From Porphyra umbilicalis (Eukaryota; Rhodophyta; Bangiophyceae; Bangiales; Bangiaceae): a DNA stretch of 64,000 bases. Position 1 is the stretch's first letter; every line of letters begins with the position of its first letter. The notes under the pieces were generated by a model. The model worked only from the letters and a program-made list of their open reading frames with translations, made no database searches and was not told where the DNA came from. The stretch covers positions 62,001-126,000 of the forward strand of contig KV918873.1 of NCBI GenBank assembly GCA_002049455.2, written 5' to 3'. The translations under genes were made by a program, and so were the position numbers. This document shows, piece after piece, positions 1 to 10,923 of the stretch.

Positions 1-1045
1 TGGCCATGTCCTTGAAAGCACCAATGTGGGCCGCGACAGCGAGCTGCTCCGCGTCCATGACGCTAAGTGAAGGAAGCTCAAATGGCTCCATCTGGCGGTC
101 GAAGGTCTCGCGTGCCCCGTCGGGCCACGTAAACGGGCTGTTCGTAGCCGCAACAGCAGGAACCTGAGAAGGCACGGAGCGCCCCGCCTCGCCACCGGCC
201 GCGGATCCGGAACGAGAGCCTACGGGGAATGACGCCGACCCTGTCATCGACAGGCGGCGGGCAATGTCCAGCCCAGCGTCGGACACCGACGCGTTGTGCG
301 CCGCGAAAAGCTTGGCGGCACTCGACCTGGAGCCCTCTCGGGCGCTGCCGGGCGTCTTCTGCCGTCCGCCCACCTCGGGCGGGTTTCCCGATGCGCCCGA
401 CTGTCCGTCGCCTGCCGCCTGCGCGCGTCGCTGTGCTGCAACCGCCGCCGACGGAACGGCACATGCCCCAAGAGCGGCGTCAACAGCCGACACCGAAGGA
501 TCTTGTAGCAAGCGCGTCGACTCCTCCCAATGCCCCCAGTTTGCCGTCGTTAGCGTGGCCCCCCCCATGCCTTGCGCGTTCATGAGGTTGAACGCTGCGG
601 TCGCGTCCAACGCCGTGTCGGCTGTGTTGCCGACGAGCTCGTCGGCGACGCCCGCCAGCCGCGCCTTGTCCGCCAGCTTCTTCTGGTAGTCCGACACGGC
701 CGCCGCACGAAAACCGTCGACTTGTGCGTCCCTGATCTTGGTGCACACGTAGTCCGCGCCGCAGAGTGGCGGTGCTTTGTCCCGTCGCAAGATGCTGTCG
801 CCGTTGCCGCTGCGGTAGTTAATGCCGTCGATGACCAGCGTCCGGTTGTTGTGGCCCATCTGGTTGCACGACGTGCACCGGAATTTGCACGGGCAGCTCA
901 GGTCCGTGCATGCCGTCTTGTGGCGTTTGAAGACGTTCCCGACGGGCAGTGTCCGACGGCACGGGAAGCTGCGCAGCGTGCAGGACACTTGCGTATGGCC
1001 GGATTGCGAGCCGGAGTCAAGTCCGCAGAGAAGGCATCGTGTCAT
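1..1045 (-). CDS. Cys-rich zinc-knuckle protein, 3' end cut by window edge
   Basis: An open frame runs from an ATG at 1045 down to the window edge without a stop (about 348 codons). The first ~70 residues are rich in cysteine: a CLLCG pair at residues 4-8, further single cysteines, then a CPCKFRC-TSC cluster followed by GH (CxxCxxxGH, the first part of a zinc knuckle; the last expected Cys is not in its usual place). The rest is Ala/Gly/Ser-rich and probably disordered, with no second domain seen. Frames on the opposite strand are also open because of GC content, but only this one has a non-repetitive N-terminus with a plausible metal-binding pattern. It may be a DNA- or RNA-binding protein or an accessory ORF of a transposon. 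No function is assigned. Confidence 0.55.
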   Translation of the reverse strand, partial: MTRCLLCGLDSGSQSGHTQVSCTLRSFPCRRTLPVGNVFKRHKTACTDLSCPCKFRCTSCNQMGHNNRTLVIDGINYRSGNGDSILRRDKAPPLCGADYVCTKIRDAQVDGFRAAAVSDYQKKLADKARLAGVADELVGNTADTALDATAAFNLMNAQGMGGATLTTANWGHWEESTRLLQDPSVSAVDAALGACAVPSAAVAAQRRAQAAGDGQSGASGNPPEVGGRQKTPGSAREGSRSSAAKLFAAHNASVSDAGLDIARRLSMTGSASFPVGSRSGSAAGGEAGRSVPSQVPAVAATNSPFTWPDGARETFDRQMEPFELPSLSVMDAEQLAVAAHIGAFKDMA

Positions 1046-1359
1046 GGTGCACGCAAGTGTAGACCCCCTCCGCGATCAGCGCCCCCAAGCAAGGCCGCGG
1101 ACAAGAGGACACGCCGTCGCCGACACCACCACCCGCGCCGACCGCGCACGCCGGCCCCCTCCCCACAAGCAGGCGACCTTGCACGCCAACGCCACTGCCA
1201 AAAGAGTCAACAACAGACGCCAACCGCCTTTCTAACACACCCCACACACACTGCGCGCTCGGACGCGACGGGCAAGCGCACGCCGCGGGGTGCAGCACGG
1301 CAAGCCGCACAAACAGCAGCGGAGGTCCCGGTGCGCAACGCCCCTAGCGACGCCGGTGA

Positions 1360-1715
1360 CATGACGGTGCGACGACGTCGCAGCGGTGCGAGGACGGCGC
1401 TGCGGTGCGACGACGTCGCAGCGGTGCGAGGACGGCGCTGCGGTGTGACAAGAACGCAACGGCGCCACGACGGCGCAACGGCGCCACGTCGGCGCAACGG
1501 CGCCACGACGGCGCAACGGCGCCGCGACGGCGCAACGGCGCCGCGACGGCGCAATGGCGCCACGACGGCGCGGCGACGGCGCAGCGGGACGACAACGGCG
1601 CGACGACGGCGCAGCGGGGCAACGACGGCGCGACGACGGCGCAGCGGGGCGGCGACGGCGCGACGACGGCGCAGCGGGGCGACGACGGCGCGACGGCGCG
1701 ACGGCGCGACGCTGA
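1360..1715. repeat. GC-rich minisatellite
   Basis: Two ~53-bp copies built on GACGACGTCGCAGCGGTGCG are followed by many short units of the type GGCGCAACGGCGCCACGACG and GCGACGACGGCGCAGCGGGG. The pattern is open in several frames on both strands, which creates long artefactual ORFs. No gene is seen in the rest of 1046-2376. Confidence 0.85.
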
Positions 1716-2376
1716 CCAAGACATGGGGGATGACTTGGGCGTGCGTGGAGAAGGCCGCCCTGGGGGCGTGGGTGGGGGCCCGACAGCCAGAGAGGGACCC
1801 GTGGCGGTCACGAGTCACCAACACCCCCGAAACTGGCCTGGAAGGGGTCCCTGGACAGAGGCCCGCTGGCTGCCTGCGAGACCCATGCAAGTCATTGCGT
1901 CGCATCAGCGCCCCACGTACCGTAGTGGGCACGGCGCACGCTGGGGAACAGCCAGATAGCTCCAGATCCCGAAGTGGACTCGCCACGTGGGGGGACGGGA
2001 TTTTTTTGCCGCTGACGACGTCTGCACGTTTTTCGGCTCGGCGCCGCATCGCGTCCATTCCTGGCAACCACGAATTGAGAGGACCTCTACACAGACCCCC
2101 GTGGGGGTCGGTGGGAAAAAAGGACCGGAGGAAGATTAGGAACTATTAAGCGTTTTTCCGACTGGTGACACTCGTGGCCCTGGGGTGGCTCAATCTGATT
2201 CACGGATTTGGCCTGTGGGGCACCACATGCTCTGTCGATGCGCCTGTCACGCGCGACTGTGCCAATTCCCCGAAGAATCGCACTCGTGTGGGTCTTTTTT
2301 TTTTCCACCGGTCTCACTGACGGTGTCGGAATCGTCCCTCATGGCCTGTCTGGTGGGGGTCACCTGTCGAAGTTGC

Positions 2377-2912
2377 AATGAATGACACTTTCCGCCATGA
2401 CTCATCAGGATGTGCCGCCTCTGCTGACACTGTCAGGGGCTGTTCTGGAAGCACAGTGGGACCGATTGGGTCACATTACATTACCGGACCGTTGCAGAAG
2501 GCCAGTGGGCCGGGAAAAAAAGAAAAAACCGCAACGTCTCATTTTTGGGACACGCACCATACCAATAAAAACATGAAAAGACCCCTATGTAGCCCCCTGT
2601 GAAAAAAACACGATTGGGACACCCCTCAACGAAGCTCCAGTTAGCACATGAGCTTAGGCGTCGCAAACCTGTAACCCCAAGAACCTGAAAAAGACTGGCT
2701 CCAAGATCGGAGGTAGCTGAGAGGTCCACAGAACAGGGCCCACAGGCAGGTACTAAGGAGTTGTCAGACAAGAACATCTCGGGAGAGGCTCTTTCCATGG
2801 AGGCCAGTTGAGAATTTTCTCGTACCGCACCCCGCCTGCCACCGTGCAGTGATGTCTCAGTCTTCCAGAAAACGCGCATGTCTCATTTTTGGGACACGCA
2901 CAATACTGGGGT
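2377..2912. mobile_element. Inverted-repeat element family, rearranged copy 1
   Basis: Two blocks match the 43.8-44.4 kb element. Block A (2377-2563) is in the same orientation as 44229-44412. Block B (2570-2910) matches 43780-44130 in reverse orientation. Both blocks end with the same motif (TCTCATTTTTGGGACACGCA followed by CCATACC or CAATACT), here in the same orientation, at 2538-2563 and 2879-2910. No coding capacity is seen. The target duplication could not be identified. Confidence 0.7.
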
Positions 2913-2949
2913 GCGCAAAGGGTGTACTGGGGCGTACGGCGGCCAAGAA

Positions 2950-3655
2950 TTCCCTGGCCTTTAGGACAGGGTGCTCTCAAAGTGTAGTGATGCACACACA
3001 TACTTAGATCAAGGGACGTGCTCTCCGTTTCAGAGGTGGCAGTCTGCATTCATGTCCTCAGGGGTCTGAGGGCGTGTCAGCGTTGGAAGGGTCGCGATGA
3101 CGCTAAAAGCGAATAGAGTTACGCGGCTGAGATAGACTGTCCGGCCACAAGGGTCACAGGGCCCAGACGGCGCCTGCCCCCCTGCCCCCCCCCACCGCCC
3201 CGAGTTGCGCGCGGCGACCACGTGCAGCGACTTCCGGGGTTCAACGAGCCCGCGATGACCCGCAGGTGATCGCGCCTGCGCGCCGGCTTCTGTTGCGGCG
3301 GCACGTCGGCGGTTTCTAACGCCATCTCGCGGCACGGTTAGAGGCGCCCCGTCGCGCGGTGGTCGATCCAATCCGCCCGCCCGTGCGCCATCTCGGCCGC
3401 GCGCAGGTGCGCTGCGCGGTGGGGTGACGGCCCCGACCGTAGGCGTTGCACCACGCCGGCGGGCCACCGCCGTTGCGGCGGCGGCGGCGGTACCCCTTTC
3501 CCCGCCCCACACCCCCCCCGCCACGGCAATGTGGCTGCACGTGCCCCCGTGCGTGCTCGCGGCCATGGAGCCGGCCGGCTTCCCGGTATCTATGCGTCGC
3601 CGAGCGCGCCACCGCCCTGAAGGCCAGGGTATTGCACGTAGGTGCCTGGAATTTG
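2950..3655. mobile_element. ~680-bp GC-rich TIR repeat, copy 1
   Basis: A second copy lies in the same orientation at 48270-48971. The ends are a short inverted repeat: CCCTGGCCTTTAGG at 2952-2965 and CCTGAAGGCCAGGG at 3616-3629. Similarity to the second copy continues a further ~23 bp to the right (…GTGCCTGGAAT). The interior is GC-rich and open in several frames in both copies, but no frame shows a recognisable protein. Probably a non-autonomous DNA element. Confidence 0.7.
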
Positions 3656-3716
3656 TACACAAAAAGTGAAATCAATGCTAGGGTAGCGCGGGCTCCACTG
3701 GCCTCTCACCCAGAGG

Positions 3717-4644
3717 TGTGATTATAATCATTCCTGGGCTCGGTTAAAATGATTATAATCAACCTTTTGATTTTAAATCGTATGGGGCGATTTTTATTGA
3801 TTATAATCATTGTCCATGATTGTAATCATTGGGCGCCTTTACGACAGAGCAGAATTACGTATATGTATAATAAAAGTCCAATCAAATCTACATTAGACGC
3901 CAGAAGCCAACTTACGAAGCATCCCTTGTAAAGCTACGTGTGTGACTTCGGCAGGGTTGCAGGCGGTGTTCCTACCAAAGAAAGACAGTGCCGACACCGC
4001 CGCCGCTGAGCAGCAACTGATGGTGAGAAATAATCGTGGAGCTGAAGCGACATGTTATTCTGGATAGTGAGACTCGGGTCTGGCCTGACCGGTTGCTCGT
4101 GATGACGCCGCGGCTTTGGCCAAGCGTCTTCCTGCGCTCCAGTCGCTTCACGGGCCACGAAAAACACATGGGAGGCCAACGTGAATCGACCACACCTGAT
4201 AACCTCGCTCAGATGTACTATGTACGATTCTATGTGGCATTTGTGTACTGTTGCCATTGTAACCTTGGCTTGTTTTGCAGATGCCTGTCTTCATATGCAT
4301 GTGGTGCTCTTCGACGCTCTGTCGCTTGGCTCAGACTCTTTCTTCACTCTTCCCTGCGCGCAGATGCATCAGACTGCCATGCTCGTTGCCAGTTCTTCCA
4401 TCTGTGGAAGCGTACCGTGTGAGTGCAGCAGGGCATGTCCTTAGCAATGTTGACACTAACGACAGACGTGGACCTGCCAAACAGCCAGAGGCACGCTTGA
4501 ATCTGTCAGTTGGCAGGCCAACCAGCTGTCTCCATCTCCCAGTAGCCCCCCTCATGTAAGCCCAACTGTAGGTCCCCCTGCATGGCCATGTGATTTTAAT
4601 CATCAGCCCCGTGATGTAAAATGATTATAATCATTATAATCATC
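3717..4644 (-). mobile_element. 928-bp non-autonomous element, intact copy
   Basis: This copy begins with TGTGATTATAATCATTCC and ends in GATTATAATC-rich sequence. Its reverse complement matches 6747-7192 joined to 23506-23987, and both versions are exactly 928 bp long with only scattered differences. It contains AT-rich GATTATAATC motifs in both subterminal regions. There is no convincing protein. It carries the uninterrupted site (ATAAC at 4199-4203) where the other copy is split by the chromovirus. Superfamily is unknown because no clear target duplication was found. Confidence 0.85.
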
Positions 4645-6059
4645 ATGATTATAATCAAATATAAATCACCTGCCTCCTCTGCTCTCACCAGCCTGTGGAA
4701 ACGCAGGCTACAATTGGCGCGCTCAGTCCTGGTGTTGTCCTCGCCGACGGCGGTGGGATTCAGCGGGAATCCCCGTCATGTAGCCTCACCGGGTCGAGAG
4801 GGAACTCTCGTGCGTAAGACGATTCAATGCCTCAATGCAAGGCCTGGACGAGACTGGTCACGGATCAACTCCGGCGGTTCATCGCCGAATTTCTGGATCG
4901 CTGCGCTGCGCTCTACGTAGCCCTCACTGAACCCCCGATGATACCCCAGGTCAGATCTCACCGTAACGACTGCATCTGCTTACAAGGCTGCGGCCACGCC
5001 AACGCCTCGGCTTCGTCAATGCCAACGTCGACGGACTGCCCATCGACGCCTTATACGCACCCCCCCCCACACCGGCCGCAGGTGCTCACGGGCGCCCATG
5101 CCCCCACTCCGTCAATGCCCTACACACACCCACCGCCAGCAATCATTCGGCCGGTCACATCTCGTAGTAACTAAAGTCACCGGTTTGCAGACTGCGCCCA
5201 CGGCCACCCATCCAGCTAGTTGACAGTAAAGTAACACTCTCAAGAACGCCCCTACATCGGGTGTAGAAGTTACTTGTCAGCCGAGGTGTCATACTTCAGT
5301 GTGCTGTTCTGTGCCACCATCCGCCATGTGGAGAGCTGCAAGCCTCGTGTGTGGACCCAGCACTCCTCATCATCAGTTGTGTGGAGGGAGGCACGCCTTT
5401 TGAGGGGATCTCGACCCTCCTTTGTTGACACTGTGAGCCCTACTGGGCGGTCAATGGTCATCTGTTCTTACAGACATAGGCTGGGATCGGATCCGTAGTG
5501 ACCGCGTTCTGAATACCCGTTTCTTCGGGCGATCATCGATTGGTGCAACGTATGTCGCTCTTCGGAGGGTCAGCCGACGTGGAAGCTCCCCGGGGAACGG
5601 CGTCCAGTGGGCCATTGGCCCTCAATTGGACCACCTGGCCGTGCCCCCCACCCTCCGGCAGCCAGAGGTGGCAGGTGATTTTTATTTGATTGTAATCATG
5701 ACTAGTGCCCGGTGGCCGGCTAGCGCCTGGAGGGCACTTTGAATTGTAAGACCGGCCACTATTCAATAACATGGCAGGTGTCACCATGACGACAGGACGC
5801 GCGGGTGTCATTTCATGCAAACACTCTTCATCACACTCCTGGACTGCGCCTTCATCATGCCCGTACCGACACAGCACCCTGGTGTACTCTTCCCGGTGCA
5901 TCCCAACCCCAGCCCACCTGTATGTCCAAGCACATCTCACCCCACTACAACAACCGCACATGCCCCACCCCATACACTCCAACCACCGGACCCTACCCAC
6001 ATCCACGCCATCTGAACCCGCCTCGCCTCGCCTCATACACACTGCACACCCTACCGACC
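4645..6059. other. Non-genic stretch
   Basis: No supported gene. It holds a few short AT-rich GATTATAATC-like motifs near 4650 and 5690 and C-rich tracts near 5055-5140. ORFs here are short and overlapping without family features. Confidence 0.6.
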
Positions 6060-6475
6060 CCGCCCTACGCACACGCACACCACCCCAACCCACCCCGCGC
6101 CGCCTCCTACGCCCCCCACACCCCCCACCCCCCCCACCCCACTCCCAACCCACACCCCCACCCCACTCCCCACCCACCCCCCCACCCCACCCCCCCCCAC
6201 CTCACCCCACACCCCCCCCACCCCACCCCCCCCCACCTCTTCCCACACCCCCCCACCCCACACCCCCCCCACCCCACACCCCCCCGACCCCACACCCCCC
6301 CACCTCACACCCCCCACACCCCACACCCCCCGACCCCACACCCCCCCCACCCCACACACCCCCACCCCACACACCCCCCACCCCACACACCCCCCCCCCA
6401 CACACTTCCCACCCCACACCCCTCCCACCCCACACCCCCCCCACCCTACCCGCACCCACCCGACGTCGCCGCGAT
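6060..6475. repeat. C/A-rich microsatellite
   Basis: About 400 bp of imperfect (CCCCACAC)n and (CCCCACC)n. It generates long Pro/His/Thr-rich frames on the plus strand and Gly/Val/Trp-rich frames on the minus strand, which are not genes. Confidence 0.95.
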
Positions 6476-6746
6476 CACACCACCCCACCCGACCCATGCC
6501 CCCACCCCACCCACCAACGACGACCACCGCTGAGACTACTTTTGGACGAAATAATTCTGTCATGGGGGCTGAAATTCCGACCGACCCGCACGTCATGTGC
6601 ATGCCGTGTCATGAATTACTCTAGTACCTGTGCACACTGGCCCAGTGGCTGGAATCGGGTGTGATGACTGACACTGTTGAACGATCAGCAATCAGGGGTG
6701 GTCGTCTACGGACAAAAAGTAGCCAACCAGCGTCTGTAAGAGAGTA

Positions 6747-7192
6747 GATGATTAAAATGATTATAATCGTTTTACATCACGGGGCTGATGATTAAAATCA
6801 CATGGCCATGCAGGGGGACCTACAGTTGGGCTTACATGAGGGGGGCTACTGGGAGATGGAGACAGCTGGTTGGCCTGCCAACTGACAGATTCAAGCGTGC
6901 CTCTGGCTGTTTGGCAGGTCCACGTCTGTCGTTAGTGTCAACATTGCTAAGGACATGCCCTGCTGCACTCACACGGTACGCTTCCACAGATGGAAGAACT
7001 GGCAACGAGCATGGCAGTCTGATGCATCTGCGCGCAGGGAAGAGTGAAGAAAGAGTCTGAGCCAAGCGACAGAGCGTCGAAGAGCACCACATGCATATGA
7101 AGACAGGCATCTGCAAAACAAGCCAAGGTTACAATGGCAACAATACACAATTGCCACATAAAATCGTACATAGTACAGCTGAGCGAGGTTAT
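6747..7192 (+). mobile_element. 928-bp element, second copy, left half (interrupted)
   Basis: 446 bp matching the reverse complement of 4199-4644 in the intact copy. It stops exactly at the 5-bp duplication GTTAT (7188-7192) next to the chromovirus 5' LTR. The rest of the element resumes at 23506 beyond the 3' LTR. Confidence 0.95.
7188..7192. repeat. Target site duplication, left (GTTAT)
   Basis: GTTAT precedes the LTR start TGTAGCAT. The same five bases follow the 3' LTR at 23501-23505, and occur once in the uninterrupted copy (as ATAAC, 4199-4203). Confidence 0.97.
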
Positions 7193-7585
7193 TGTAGCAT
7201 ATCTCTGCTCCCAATTGGCAATTGGCCACGAGAAGCCACCTTGCCTGGCCGAATCCACGGATTTGTGTGACTCGGCTTGTGGCACGCCCTTTGGGGGGTT
7301 ACCTCCGCATTGTTTATTTTTTATTGCTTGTTTGCTTGCCTGTCTTATCTGTCTGCCAGCACTTATTACGATCGCTTGATCGGATGGTCGATCGACCAGT
7401 GCCGTTGTTTGTATTAAACCACCGTGGGTCCGGGGTCGCCGTCGTGAGCACCACCCGGCTCCCCATCGGATGCCCTTCAACAAAAGATCTTCTTCCTCGC
7501 CGCGACGGCGATAGAACTCGCATTATTGCTTGGCTACGGTCGGTCTCAGTACACTGGTAATTGAACTAACGTTATTAATACCACA
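7193..7585 (+). repeat. 5' LTR of chromovirus A
   Basis: 393 bp beginning TGTAGCATATC and ending AATACCACA. It aligns without gaps to 23108-23500, with differences for example at LTR position 3 (T/A) and near the end (ACACTGG/AGACTGG). It contains a TTTATTTTTTATTG stretch and a TTAAACC segment that could hold promoter signals, but no promoter is proven. Confidence 0.97.
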
Positions 7586-7590
7586 TTCGG

Positions 7591-7608
7591 TGGAGCAGCA
7601 GGGGATAC
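7591..7608 (+). other. Putative primer binding site of chromovirus A
   Basis: TGGAGCAGCAGGGGAT starts five bases after the LTR. TGG is the expected complement of a tRNA CCA end, and the rest would pair with an acceptor/T-arm ending CCCCTGCTGCTCCA. The tRNA identity was not determined. Confidence 0.6.
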
Positions 7609-7815
7609 CCTCGCCTTCATCGTGCCTCGCGGCACGGTGTCCCCGAGAACTTTCTCGCTGCCTCGTGGCATTGTGACGGTGTCGATACGGTCGCTTGGCG
7701 CGCGGGGCGTAAGCCATCGACTTGTGGGCGTGGTGCCGGGGGCATCACGGTTGAGATCTCCGACGTTGGCGCGCAGGGCGTAAGCCAAGTCGGAACACTT
7801 TGTTCAGGTCCCAGT

Positions 7816-9462
7816 ATGTCTACTGGTGGTACCGGCGGCACTCGGCGAGCCAGAGACGGCAAGTTGCCATCTGGCTACCGGCCGCCGGGCGGGGGACAAG
7901 GCACTCCTGCCGCCTCCGACGCCCCAACGGACGGTGCTCCAACTCCTCCCATCCCTGCGGATCAAGCCGCCTCTGGGCAGATTCAGGTGGTGGAGAGCCT
8001 GAAGGCGGCCGTTGTAGCACTTCAGCGACGCCTAACGGCCCAAGAACAGACTAACGAGTCTCTGGCGCGAGCCAATGACAAGTTGGTCGACCACGTCGAG
8101 GCCCTGCGCAAGGTCCACTCCCATGAGGAGGAACGCCGTGTGGCTAAGTCTCGCCGCCAGTCGGGCGACAAAACCAAGGACGTCAAGAAGACGAGCAAGG
8201 TGATTAAGGACAAGTCCGTCCGCAGGGACGCTCCGGCTAACGCCGCACTTTCCTCATCTTCCAACGATTCCGCTTCTGGGCTAAGCCCGACGTCGTCAGA
8301 CGACGACAACCCCAACGCGACGGACACGTCCTCTTCGGACGATGGCCACGGGCCCCCAGGCCCGCCGTCGCCCCCAAGTGGGTCCTCGCCGAGCGACAGC
8401 TCGAGCGAGTCGGACGCGGCCGCGCGCAAGCGCCCCGCGACCCCCACCAAACGGAAGGAGCGACTTGAAAAAGCCGATAGGATCAAGGTAATCCGCCCGG
8501 CTAATAGCCGCTTCAAGACACTCCTGGACTACAGGACGTACTTCCTGATCCGCCGTCAACTGACGTATACGCCTAAAGAGGAACAGCGGTCGCACCGTCT
8601 CAACAAACGTTTGGACGGAGCGTTCCATGGGCAACAGCCATTCACGGGAGCCCTGCCCTTGGGAATCTTCACGTTCTTGACAACCTTCCACCGCGCGTGC
8701 GACACGGCTGGGCTGACGCACGGTCAAGCCCTTCCGCTTATGGTCTTGCGATTATCCGGCAACGCCAAGATGGCCTTCTCCGGCGCGCTTAACAGCACGC
8801 TCGGACGTAAGCGTTTCGCCATCCGTACATACGGAGATGCCGTCAACTGGCTTCTTTCGAAGTATGCGACACACGCAACTATGGCTCACGCCTATCAAGA
8901 CATCATTACGATGAAGCAACAAGACAACGAGGCGCCCACGGCCTTTGGTCATCGCGTGGAAACGCAATGCGACCTCCTGAACGGTTTATTCGACATCCAA
9001 GACGTTAAGGACGTCTTCATCACTGGTCTTTCGGACCTTGTGCAAGCGCACGTCCGGGTACTGAACGACCAGTTCCCCGACAGAACCCTGTCCGAGACGT
9101 TCGCCACCGCCCAGATGTATTGGGACGGTACGAACAAGTTGCGTTTGCAACTCACGATGACCCGCCCAACGGCGATTAAAGTCGCTTACGCGACACAAGA
9201 CCAGCGGACGACGACGGAACGACCGTTCACACCGGCTCGCACCCCGCCGCCCCCTCCGGCCGCCGTCCCTCAAGCCAATCGGGCTGACATCTGTTACAAC
9301 TGTAACAATCCGGGGCACTTCGCCGCACAGTGTGCCGAGCCTTATCGCCCTCGCGAGCGTCGGCAACCGCCTATCGGCGTTCATGCCCTTGCCGACGGTA
9401 ACGTCGAAGAAGACGAGGTCGAGCATCCGGCCGACGCCGTGGACGACTCGAGAAACGTCTAG
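7816..9462 (+). CDS. gag: Gag polyprotein of chromovirus A
   Basis: 548 codons, intact. Residues ~57-100 form a probable coiled coil. Residues ~125-215 are a Ser/Asp/Pro-rich linker. Residues ~230-440 have the shape of a retrotransposon Gag core (helical, with a YRTYF start and repeated LR/FHRA segments). A CCHC zinc knuckle, CYNCNNPGHFAAQC, lies at residues 493-506. The ATG at 7816 follows the PBS by about 210 bases. The product would assemble the particle and bind element RNA. It ends with TAG at 9460-9462; Pol is in the -1 frame immediately after. It is the only sense ORF of this element without a lesion. Confidence 0.93.
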   Translation: MSTGGTGGTRRARDGKLPSGYRPPGGGQGTPAASDAPTDGAPTPPIPADQAASGQIQVVESLKAAVVALQRRLTAQEQTNESLARANDKLVDHVEALRKVHSHEEERRVAKSRRQSGDKTKDVKKTSKVIKDKSVRRDAPANAALSSSSNDSASGLSPTSSDDDNPNATDTSSSDDGHGPPGPPSPPSGSSPSDSSSESDAAARKRPATPTKRKERLEKADRIKVIRPANSRFKTLLDYRTYFLIRRQLTYTPKEEQRSHRLNKRLDGAFHGQQPFTGALPLGIFTFLTTFHRACDTAGLTHGQALPLMVLRLSGNAKMAFSGALNSTLGRKRFAIRTYGDAVNWLLSKYATHATMAHAYQDIITMKQQDNEAPTAFGHRVETQCDLLNGLFDIQDVKDVFITGLSDLVQAHVRVLNDQFPDRTLSETFATAQMYWDGTNKLRLQLTMTRPTAIKVAYATQDQRTTTERPFTPARTPPPPPAAVPQANRADICYNCNNPGHFAAQCAEPYRPRERRQPPIGVHALADGNVEEDEVEHPADAVDDSRNV

Positions 9463-10923
9463 GCCGGGTGCCCGACTTGGGGTTGCCCGGCGGAACGCGA
9501 CAGCGTACGGTGACAAGACTCTTACGTCGTGCCCTTCGGCACTATGAGATCGCAGCCACGTTAGGCCCATGCCTGCGCGTAATGCGAAGTTGCCGCCCTG
9601 TCTTAGACACGGGCGCCGGGGTGAACATAGTGCGAACTAGTGTTCTCCCTTCGAACTGGATGGCTTGCGCCGAAGAGTTGACCACGCTTCCGCGCATCCG
9701 AGATGCAAACAACAATCGTCTTTTGACGAAGTATGCCATACATCTGTATGTAGACACAGAAGGTGTGCGTCTATTTGACCGCTTCCTGGTTTTCGACAAC
9801 TTGTCAGTCCCGTGCATTCTTGGCACCGAGTTCATTGAACAAAACATCGAGGGCATCTTGCCGCGCTTGCGCAAGATCGTCTGGCAAGAGCACGTGCGCT
9901 GCACGGAAGAACAACCTCGGCCAACGCCGATCTTAGCTTGTATTAACGACAGCGCGTGGGACCGCCACTGGCAAGATAAACCCGCTCGGGTTCGAGCCTG
10001 CAACCAGGTGTGTGTCAACGGACGCAAGGAGGAGTGGATCATGGCCACGTGCGACACCCCTGGTATGGTTACCATCACACCGAACATTCGGTTGTGCCGA
10101 CACAAGTCCATGGCAGTCGCCCGCGGCATCGCCATCGTCAAACCGGACGAGCCATTCCTGGTCAAGTTATGCAACTTCGGCAACGACCAAGTCATTGTTT
10201 GCAAGAACTCAACCTTGGGGTTCGCAGAACCCTACCAAGGGCCGATGCTTTCCGCCGTCTTGGATGACAACACCCCAAAGGGTGGAACCGATAACTCATC
10301 GGACCACGCGAGTCGTGACCCACTCGAGGACCTCGACCTCAGCGAGGCACCCGAGTACCTGCACAAGCAGATTCGTGACATGCTTAAGACGCATTCGTCT
10401 ATGTGGAATGGAACCCTTGGCGTCATCCGTGCTACGGAGCACGCCATCGTCACTCCTCCCGACGTTCTGCCCATACGGGCCCAACCCTGCCGCACCGGGC
10501 CGTTCAAACGACAGATCATCGCTGATCAGATCAACAAGATGTTGAAGCTCAACGTCATTGCCCCTAGCCATAGTGCTTGGGCAAGCCCCGTGGTAATTAA
10601 ACCAAAGAAGAACGGCAAAGCCCGATTCTGTGTCGACTATCGTCGGTTAAACAACATCACCAAGAAGGATGCTTATCCCTTTCCGCGGATGAAGGACTGC
10701 CTCGACTCCTTGGGAGATGCCCAGGTGTTCACGTCTCTCGACTGCACCGCGGGGTACTGGCAAGTACCCTTGCGCAAAGACGACCATGATAAGACGGCGT
10801 TCACGACGCACTGTGGTATATACCACTGGTTATCCATGCCGTTCGGCTTGACAAACGCGCCCGCTACCTTCCAGCGCGCGTTGGATATTTTTATCTCGGG
10901 TTTGAAGTGGCAGATATGCCTTG
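9402..10923 (+). pseudogene. pol: Pol of chromovirus A, part 1 (protease and N-terminal RT)
   Basis: The frame is -1 relative to gag. It is open from 9402 (after TAA at 9399-9401), so a ~60-nt overlap with gag exists; the first start-like codon is GTG at 9468. The protease has the catalytic DTGA (Asp codon 9606-9608) and a later ILGTEF segment. Reverse transcriptase follows with FCVDYRRLN, the first catalytic Asp region (FTSLDCTAGYWQ), and FGLTNAPATFQRA. The reading frame is cut inside a valine codon at 10923 by the nested LTR element, immediately before the YVDD box, which lies at 17001 onwards. One target copy (CCTTG) joins the two halves in frame. Confidence 0.95.
10919..10923. repeat. Target site duplication of nested element, left (CCTTG)
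   Basis: CCTTG precedes the 5' LTR start TGTAGCAC and is repeated at 16994-16998 after the 3' LTR. Removing the element and one copy restores the RT reading frame across the junction. Confidence 0.97.

Noticed and set aside
1207-2067. 286-codon minus-strand frame
   Set aside because: Translation of the minisatellite into repeated Arg/Ala/Val units; not a protein.
572-2149. 525-codon plus-strand frame over the Cys-rich gene and the minisatellite
   Set aside because: Its first part is antisense to the Cys-rich frame and its middle is the tandem repeat; Arg/Ala/Thr-only composition.
5771-6664. Pro/His/Thr-rich frame of 297 codons and its overlapping partners
   Set aside because: Produced by the C/A microsatellite at 6060-6475.
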